This document shows, piece after piece, positions 5,340-10,321 of a stretch of 10,321 bases of DNA. Position numbers and translations under genes: made by a program. Under the pieces are notes generated by a model, which had not been told where the DNA came from, made no database searches, and was given only the letters and a program-made list of their open reading frames with translations. This stretch comes from Prevotellaceae bacterium (GTDB taxonomy: Bacteria; Bacteroidota; Bacteroidia; Bacteroidales; Bacteroidaceae): contig JAISIB010000185.1 in assembly GCA_031262265.1 (NCBI GenBank), positions 1-10,321 on the forward strand, given 5' to 3'. Each line of letters starts with the position of its first letter. Within the stretch, counting starts at the first letter, position 1.

Positions 5340-6359
5340 ATGACGATGAAAAAAACAACGTTTTTACTGCTCGCTTGCTTAACTGCTTCCGGTGCGTTGC
5401 GGGCGCAGTCCACCGAACTACAATCTCCCCTGAAAGTATCGGGTTACGTGCAGACGCAGTGGCAGCTTGGCGAGAAAGAAGCTTCGCTCAAGGTCGGTGC
5501 TGCCAATGAGAACCTCAACAAATCTTTTAATCGACTCGGTATTCGACGCGGGCGATTGAAGTTTTCCTACGAGAAAGGTTTGGCTTCGGCCGTTTTCCAA
5601 ATTGACATGACGGAGAAAGGCATGGGCGTCAAAGACGCGTACCTGAATCTGAAAGACCCTTGGAAAGGTAACAACGCGTTGCGCGCCGGTCTCTTCAATC
5701 GCCCGTTCGGCTACGAAATCGCCTATTCATCCAGCCAACGCGAATCGCCGGAACGTTCGAGAATCTTCCAAACCCTGTTTCCCGATGAACGTGATTTGGG
5801 TGTGATGCTATCTCTACAACCGATAAAAGGTTCGGCATTGAGTTTTTTGAAGCTAGAAGCCGGACTGTTTGCGGGCAACGGCATCAAACAAGAGACCGAT
5901 AGCCGAAAAGATTTTATCGGTCATCTATCGGCGACGGGAGTGATGGAAAGATTGACCTTCGGCGGCGGACTTTCATACTACAACGGTGCTGCGTATCAAC
6001 TCGAAACGTCTCGCTATGCCAAACGTGAGTACTTCGGCATGGATGCTCGATTGCAATGGAAAAGTTCGCTCGGCAGCGGAAAACTACACGCCGAATATTT
6101 ATGGGGTACGCACTTGGACAATGACTTCGGCGGCGGGTACGCTATGTTGGTGCAAGATTTGGGACGCTCCCCGCTGGCTGTCGTTGCCAAGTATGATTGG
6201 TACGAACCTGCCGCTCTCTCGTACAGTACGTTCGGAGCGGGCGCACTATGGTATGCTACTTCGACCATTCGTTTACAGATGTATTACGAATGGAACTCCA
6301 CCCATCCCGATGAACGCCAAGACAATGTCTTGACCCTACGACTTCAATACAAATTCTAA
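5340..6359 (+). CDS. OprP/OprO-type phosphate-selective porin
   Basis: The 339-residue product has a signal peptide (cleavage after LRA before QS, about residue 22) and then an outer-membrane beta-barrel of the Porin_O_P family. Typical features are the opening strand VSGYVQTQWQ, the RLGIRRGRLKFSYEKG block, KDAYLNLKDPW, LRAGLFNRPFGYEIAYSS followed by SPERSRIFQTLFPDERDLGV, and many amphipathic strands up to the C-terminal aromatic residue (LRLQYKF). It would let phosphate or other anions cross the outer membrane. It opens the pst operon, with pstS starting 26 bases after its stop, which strongly supports phosphate as substrate. A second ATG at 5346 gives a more usual signal peptide start (MKKTTFLLL) and may be the true one. 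It is shorter than Pseudomonas OprP, as is usual in this phylum. Confidence 0.87.
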   Translation: MTMKKTTFLLLACLTASGALRAQSTELQSPLKVSGYVQTQWQLGEKEASLKVGAANENLNKSFNRLGIRRGRLKFSYEKGLASAVFQIDMTEKGMGVKDAYLNLKDPWKGNNALRAGLFNRPFGYEIAYSSSQRESPERSRIFQTLFPDERDLGVMLSLQPIKGSALSFLKLEAGLFAGNGIKQETDSRKDFIGHLSATGVMERLTFGGGLSYYNGAAYQLETSRYAKREYFGMDARLQWKSSLGSGKLHAEYLWGTHLDNDFGGGYAMLVQDLGRSPLAVVAKYDWYEPAALSYSTFGAGALWYATSTIRLQMYYEWNSTHPDERQDNVLTLRLQYKF

Positions 6360-6385
6360 CCTCTATTCTAACATATATAACGACG

Positions 6386-7201
6386 ATGAAAACAATCATT
6401 TTATTCGTGACCGCTTTTACACTCTCCGTTCTCACACTTTCCGCTCAACGTATCAAAGGTTCGGATACGGTACTTCCGCTCTCGCAGCAAGAAGCAGAAA
6501 CCTATCTCAAACAAAATCCGACAGCTTCAATTACCGTTACCGGTGGCGGTAGCGGCGTGGGCATCGCCGCCCTGCTAAGCGGTACGACAGACATCGCACA
6601 GTCTTCACGCAAGATTAAATTTGATGAGCGCGAGAAGCTAAAAGCCGCGGGGAAAGCCGCTAAGGAAATTATCATAGCCTATGATGCTCTCGCCGTAGTC
6701 ATTCATCCGGATAACAAAGTCGACGGTTTGACGCGCGAACAGTTGGCCGATATTTTTATGGGTAAGATTACCAATTGGAAAGAAGTGGGCGGCACAGATC
6801 TGCGTATCGTACCTTACTCCCGTGAGACCTCTTCGGGCACATACGAGTTCTTCAAAGAAAGCGTGATGAAGAATAAAAACTATATGAATGGTATTATGAG
6901 TATGCCTGCCACCGGTGCGATCATACAATCGGTCAGCCAAACGAAAGGATCCATCGGTTATGTGGGCTTGGCATATCTTAATACGTCGGTAAAAGCCTTG
7001 AAGATCTCGTATGACGGTGGAAAGAGCTATACCGAACCGTCGGTTGCCAATGCGAAAAACGAAAGTTATCCGATCGTACGCCCGTTGTATTATTATTACG
7101 AAGCGAAATCGGAAGCCACAGTAAAGCCGTTTGTTGATTACGTACTTTCGTCCGCAGGACAACTGATTGTATCGGAAATCGGTTTTATCACGGTACGGTG
7201 A
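6386..7201 (+). CDS. pstS: Phosphate-binding protein PstS
   Basis: The 271-residue product has a signal peptide (about residues 1-20, cleavage after LSA before QR) and a periplasmic substrate-binding fold. Phosphate-binding loops are visible: KGSDTVLPL at about 24-32, TGGGSGVGIAALLSGTTDIA at 52-71, and the SRETSSGTYEFF block at 145-156 whose SSGT contacts phosphate. Hinge-region features are YDALAVVIHPDNKV (99-112) and LADIFMGKITNWKEVGG (120-136). It delivers phosphate to the PstC-PstA channel encoded next. Its stop overlaps the pstC ATG by one base (TGATG), so the two are translationally coupled. There is no lipobox, so it is probably a soluble periplasmic protein. Confidence 0.95.
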   Translation: MKTIILFVTAFTLSVLTLSAQRIKGSDTVLPLSQQEAETYLKQNPTASITVTGGGSGVGIAALLSGTTDIAQSSRKIKFDEREKLKAAGKAAKEIIIAYDALAVVIHPDNKVDGLTREQLADIFMGKITNWKEVGGTDLRIVPYSRETSSGTYEFFKESVMKNKNYMNGIMSMPATGAIIQSVSQTKGSIGYVGLAYLNTSVKALKISYDGGKSYTEPSVANAKNESYPIVRPLYYYYEAKSEATVKPFVDYVLSSAGQLIVSEIGFITVR

Positions 7202-8421
7202 TGAGTACGAAAAAACTGCGGCGGGCGGGCGAATATGTCATAGAAAAGCTCCTGACCGTCTCCGGAGCGGTCACCGGTTTGACAATGCTCACCATTACGG
7301 TATTTTTATTCAAGGAAGGAGCGGGCTTGTTCCGCTCTCCTTCCGTGGAGAAAGGGTATGCGCTCTATGTGCATGCGGAAAATCCTGTGGAGCGATTGAG
7401 CGTAAACGAAATCAAAGGTATATTCGACGGTGAGATAACCGTATGGAATGCTCTTAGTAGCGATTATCCGCATGCGGAAATCGTTCCTTATCGTATCGAA
7501 GATATTTTTCAACGTTATTCCGAATCCGAGTTGGGCGAAGACTATGCCCTGTTGCCCGACAAACTGGCCGAAGTCATACGGGAAACGTCCGGCATCATCG
7601 CTTTCCTACCGCAGCAATACGCACCGACCGGTATGACAGGCGTAAAGACGCTACCCTCACAAGACATACGTCCGGCTGATTTCTTCGGCGGCACTTCGTG
7701 GATGCCGACGGCAACGCCTGCTCCCTTGTTCGGCGTATTGCCGCTCATTCTGGGGACGTTGTTCGTAAGTATCGTGGCTATCCTGATCGCTTTGCCGTTA
7801 GGTTTGAGCGTAGCCATCTTCCTTTCCGAATTGGCCGGCACGCGCACGCGCAAATGGATGAAGCCTGCGATAGAACTGCTGGCAGGCATTCCTTCGGTGG
7901 TGTATGGTTTCTTCGGATTGGTGGTGCTGGTGCCGTTGGTGCAGCGCGCCTTTGCGCTACCGGTGGGAGAAACGGCGTTTACCGGTAGCCTTATCTTGGC
8001 AATCATGGCACTTCCTACGATTATCACCGTCGCCGAAGACGCTATGCGCAATACTCCGCGCGAACTGCGTGAGGCCAGTTTGGCATTGGGAGCCGGACAT
8101 TGGCAGACGATTCGTAAGGTAATTATCCCGTACGCTTCATCGGGAATCTCGGCAGCCGTCGTATTGGGTATCGGGCGTGCAATCGGTGAAACGATGGCCG
8201 TATTGATGGTAACGGGCAATGCCGCAGTGATGCCGCATTCCTTGTTCGAGTCCGTACGCACCATCCCCGCTACCATTGCGGCAGAGTTGGGTGAGGCTCC
8301 GGCGGGCGGCGCACACTATCAGGCACTGTTCGTGCTGGGTTGCGTGCTGTTTCTGCTGACTTTACTCATAAGTGTGTCTGCCGAATGGATGGCAGGCAAA
8401 CAATCTTCCAAGATTCTCTGA
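7201..8421 (+). CDS. pstC: Phosphate ABC transporter permease PstC with PstS-like periplasmic insert
   Basis: The ATG at 7201 gives 406 residues, about 80-100 more than typical PstC. A first membrane helix lies at about 16-37. Residues about 44-172 form a hydrophilic insert. From about 176 the normal BPD_transp_1 permease follows: helix 176-199, LSVAIFLSELAG, ELLAGIPSVVYGFFGLVVLV, and the EAA coupling loop EASLALGAGHWQTIRKVIIP (291-310) that docks on PstB. The conserved GRAIGETMAVLMVTGN and AELGEAPAGGAHYQAL segments mark it as PstC rather than PstA. The insert resembles part of PstS (LSVNEIKGIFDGEITVWNAL, AEIVPYR, GIIAFLP) but lacks the phosphate-binding SSGT. A GTG at 7198 is a less likely start. 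pstA follows after 4 bases. Confidence 0.95.
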   Translation: MSTKKLRRAGEYVIEKLLTVSGAVTGLTMLTITVFLFKEGAGLFRSPSVEKGYALYVHAENPVERLSVNEIKGIFDGEITVWNALSSDYPHAEIVPYRIEDIFQRYSESELGEDYALLPDKLAEVIRETSGIIAFLPQQYAPTGMTGVKTLPSQDIRPADFFGGTSWMPTATPAPLFGVLPLILGTLFVSIVAILIALPLGLSVAIFLSELAGTRTRKWMKPAIELLAGIPSVVYGFFGLVVLVPLVQRAFALPVGETAFTGSLILAIMALPTIITVAEDAMRNTPRELREASLALGAGHWQTIRKVIIPYASSGISAAVVLGIGRAIGETMAVLMVTGNAAVMPHSLFESVRTIPATIAAELGEAPAGGAHYQALFVLGCVLFLLTLLISVSAEWMAGKQSSKIL

Positions 8422-8425
8422 GGAT

Positions 8426-9280
8426 ATGAGGACTAAACTACAACAACAAATTGCCTTCTTTATCTTTCGTTCGTTAGGCCTGTTGGTCATCGGACTTCTG
8501 TTTTGGATACTTGGCTTCATTGTCTATCACGGGGCAGGAGTTATCAGTTGGGAGTTCCTCACTACTGCTCCGCGCGACGGCATGACGGCCGGCGGCATCT
8601 GGCCTGCGTTAGTCGGCACCTGTTACTTGGTGATAGGAAGTATGGTGGTCGCGTTTCCGCTGGGCGTCATGTCGGCTGTCTATACGAGTGAATATGCGCG
8701 AAACGGGAGAATCGTGCGACTGATACGTATCATGACAAACAATCTAAGCGGCATACCGTCCATTGTCTTTGGGCTATTCGGCATGTCTTTGTTCGTTCGT
8801 ACGCTCGGCTTCGGAGATTCTATTCTGGCCGGCTCGCTTACGTTGGGTTTGTTAGTACTTCCGTTAGTGATACGTACTACCGAAGAAGCGTTACAAGCCG
8901 TACCGGCCACCTATCGTACGGGCAGCCGTGCCTTAGGTGCTTCGCGTTGGCAAACGGTGTCGCGCGTTGTGTTGCCGGTCGCCTTTCCGAATATTATTAC
9001 TGGCTTGATATTGGCTGTTGGGCGCGTATCCGGTGAAACGGCACCCATATTATTTACGGTGGCTGCCTATTTCTTACCGCAACTGCCTACGAGCATTTTC
9101 GATCAGGCAATGGCGTTGCCCTACCATCTCTACGTGATTGCTACCAGCGGTACCGACTTGGAAGCTACACGGCCGATTGCTTATGGTACGGCATTGGTAC
9201 TTATAGGAGTAGTCTTATGTATCAATCTGTTGGCCAATCTGCTTCGTAGACGCATAGGCAAACATGCACACAAATCCTAA
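8426..9280 (+). CDS. pstA: Phosphate ABC transporter permease PstA
   Basis: The 284-residue inner-membrane protein pairs with PstC to form the phosphate channel. It has about six membrane helices: about 14-34, 62-88, 109-127, 133-150, 188-208 and 252-272. The segment WEFLTTAPRDGMTAGGIWPA after helix 1 is typical of PstA, as are NNLSGIPSIVFGLFGM and the EAA loop RTGSRALGASRWQTVSRVVL (164-183). The start at 8426 is chosen because it lies 4 bases after the pstC stop and gives the usual short cytoplasmic N-terminus; an in-frame ATG at 8372 would overlap pstC by about 50 bases and add an atypical leader. pstB follows 15 bases after the stop. No unusual insert is seen here, in contrast to its partner. 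Confidence 0.95.
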   Translation: MRTKLQQQIAFFIFRSLGLLVIGLLFWILGFIVYHGAGVISWEFLTTAPRDGMTAGGIWPALVGTCYLVIGSMVVAFPLGVMSAVYTSEYARNGRIVRLIRIMTNNLSGIPSIVFGLFGMSLFVRTLGFGDSILAGSLTLGLLVLPLVIRTTEEALQAVPATYRTGSRALGASRWQTVSRVVLPVAFPNIITGLILAVGRVSGETAPILFTVAAYFLPQLPTSIFDQAMALPYHLYVIATSGTDLEATRPIAYGTALVLIGVVLCINLLANLLRRRIGKHAHKS

Positions 9281-9295
9281 ACGATTATATATAGT

Positions 9296-10042
9296 ATGAT
9301 AGAAGCTAAGGACATTGATTTCTACTATGGTAGTTTCCACGCGTTGAAACATATCAATATGCGGATAGCTGCACAAAGCGTCACTGCGCTGATAGGTCCT
9401 TCCGGCTGCGGGAAATCTACTTTTCTGCGCCTGTTCAACCGTATGAACGATCTTATACCCGAAGCACGCTTGACAGGGAAATGCTTGGTAGGCGGTGAAG
9501 ATATTTACGGCGCGCACGTACAAGTAGACGACTTGCGTCGGCGTATCGGTATGGTCTTTCAGCGTCCGAATCCTTTCCCTAAATCCATTTTCGAGAACGT
9601 CGCTTACGGGTTGCGCGTCAATGGGATGGGCGACCGACGGTTTATAGCCGATCGGGTAGAGGAGTCGTTGCGCGCCGCTGCTTTGTGGGAAGAAGTGAAA
9701 GATAAATTGAAGAAGTCTGCGTTGGCCTTGTCGGGCGGACAGCAACAGCGGCTATGTATCGCTCGTGCGTTGGCGGTGCAGCCCACTGTGTTGTTGATGG
9801 ACGAACCCGCCTCTGCGCTTGATCCTATTTCAACGATGAAAATAGAAGATTTGATTTTTCATTTACGTAGTACATACACCATCGTAATCGTGACGCACAA
9901 TATGCAACAAGCCTCGCGGGTGAGCGATCATACGGGTTTCTTCATGTTGGGCGAGTTGGTAGAATACAGCGAAACCCGCAAGATGTTTACCAATCCCGAG
10001 AAAACAGAGACACAAAACTACATAACGGGGCGTTTCGGGTGA
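9296..10042 (+). CDS. pstB: Phosphate ABC transporter ATP-binding protein PstB
   Basis: The 248-residue ATPase drives phosphate import through PstC-PstA. All ABC motifs are intact: Walker A GPSGCGKST (34-42), the Q-loop Gln89 in VFQRPNPFP, the PstB-typical PKSIFENVAYGLRVNG, signature LSGGQQQR (145-152), Walker B VLLMDEP (165-171), D-loop SALD (173-176) and the switch His201 in VTHNMQQA. Early residues HALKHINM and LRLFNRMNDLIPEARLTG are diagnostic of PstB. It ends the recognisable operon: no phoU follows, and the next gene, a response regulator with its own promoter, begins 122 bases later. Length is normal. Confidence 0.96.
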   Translation: MIEAKDIDFYYGSFHALKHINMRIAAQSVTALIGPSGCGKSTFLRLFNRMNDLIPEARLTGKCLVGGEDIYGAHVQVDDLRRRIGMVFQRPNPFPKSIFENVAYGLRVNGMGDRRFIADRVEESLRAAALWEEVKDKLKKSALALSGGQQQRLCIARALAVQPTVLLMDEPASALDPISTMKIEDLIFHLRSTYTIVIVTHNMQQASRVSDHTGFFMLGELVEYSETRKMFTNPEKTETQNYITGRFG

Positions 10043-10133
10043 GTTGTGTATTTCTGCGGGTAAATTGCTCGCATAAGCGGGTATCTTATTTTATTTTCCT
10101 CGTATCAAAATCGTAGTTCGTACGGATTATTGT

Positions 10134-10141
10134 TACCTTTG
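10134..10141 (+). promoter_or_regulatory. -7 element for the response-regulator gene
   Basis: TAccTTTG matches TAnnTTTG, 23 bases before the ATG at 10165. An octamer ATTGTTAC (10129-10136), the reverse complement of the GTAACAAT repeat upstream of the porin, overlaps it. The rest of the 10043-10133 gap contains a T-rich stretch but no clear terminator hairpin. Confidence 0.55.
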
Positions 10142-10164
10142 TACGACCAAATATCCAAAAGGCC

Positions 10165-10321
10165 ATGATACAAAAGATTTTAATAGTGGACGACGATCCG
10201 CATATCAGTGAAATTCTTTCGTTCAACCTACAACACGAAGGTTACGAAGTATTGACTGCACGTTCGGGCGAAGAGGCCTTGACAAAACTAACCGACGACT
10301 GCGCATTAATCTTGTTGGATA
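10165..10321 (+). CDS. OmpR/PhoB-family response regulator, N-terminal fragment (3' end outside window)
   Basis: The first 52 codons of a receiver domain are present. Visible marks are the opening KILIVDDDPHI with the acidic pocket Asp9-Asp11, the helix ILSFNLQHEGYEV, and LILLD, which ends at the likely phosphate-accepting Asp52. The run FNLQHEGYEVLTA is close to PhoB-type regulators of Bacteroidota, and the position next to pstSCAB makes a role in phosphate-starvation control likely. The output domain lies outside the window, so the OmpR-type assignment is by resemblance of the receiver only. It has its own promoter and is not clearly part of the pst transcript. Whether a PhoR-like kinase follows cannot be seen. 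Confidence 0.85.
   Translation, partial: MIQKILIVDDDPHISEILSFNLQHEGYEVLTARSGEEALTKLTDDCALILLD

Noticed and set aside
7542..8276. A long minus-strand frame opposite pstC
   Set aside because: It mirrors a well-conserved permease gene, has no promoter or recognisable domain, and its composition (many Ser, Pro, Thr) is that of an antisense frame.
8372..8425. Upstream start for PstA inside pstC
   Set aside because: It would add 18 atypical residues and overlap pstC; the ATG at 8426, 4 bases after the pstC stop, gives the normal PstA N-terminus.

Overview
The window looks like chromosomal DNA from a member of the Bacteroidota, most likely the order Bacteroidales. At least six genes or operons are preceded by the Bacteroidota -7 promoter element TAnnTTTG(C). 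Start codons mostly lack a Shine-Dalgarno sequence. The gene content (two-domain L25, Pth and S4-protein cluster; OprP-type porin leading a pst operon; PstC with a large extracytoplasmic insert) also fits. Genus cannot be fixed from this sequence. The main part is fairly GC-balanced; the first ~400 bases are clearly more AT-rich.

Layout. (1) 2-394: 3' end of an AT-rich gene of unknown function. (2) 395-687: a non-coding stretch with several small inverted repeats, a promoter and a short leader. (3) 688-2713: a co-directional housekeeping cluster: rplY (L25/CTC), pth, an Hsp15-like S4 RNA-binding protein overlapping pth by 8 bases, and a DUF486 membrane protein. (4) 2720-3340, minus strand: a HicA-HicB toxin-antitoxin pair with its own consensus promoter, converging on the DUF486 gene with only 6 bases between the stop codons. 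(5) 3509-4291: an exported protein with a TonB C-terminal domain. (6) 4343-5242: an exported GH73 glucosaminidase with two LysM repeats. (7) 5340-10042: a phosphate-uptake operon in the order porin, pstS, pstC, pstA, pstB. (8) 10165 to the end: start of an OmpR/PhoB-family response regulator with its own promoter.

The phosphate operon is the functional centre. The outer-membrane porin would admit phosphate, PstS would bind it in the periplasm, PstC-PstA would form the inner-membrane channel and PstB would power it. Its promoter has a good -7 element but no convincing -33 element. In place of the -33 lie helically phased direct repeats that look like a Pho-box array, which fits activation by a PhoB-like regulator such as the one at the end of the window. 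No phoU lies directly after pstB.

The most interesting observations are: the PstC permease carries between its first two membrane segments an insert that reads like a degenerate copy of part of PstS without the phosphate-binding loop; the phased repeats upstream of the porin; an octamer GTARCAAT that recurs in intergenic regions near hicAB, the pst promoter and the response-regulator promoter; and a TonB-domain protein with a cleavable-looking signal peptide instead of the usual inner-membrane anchor.
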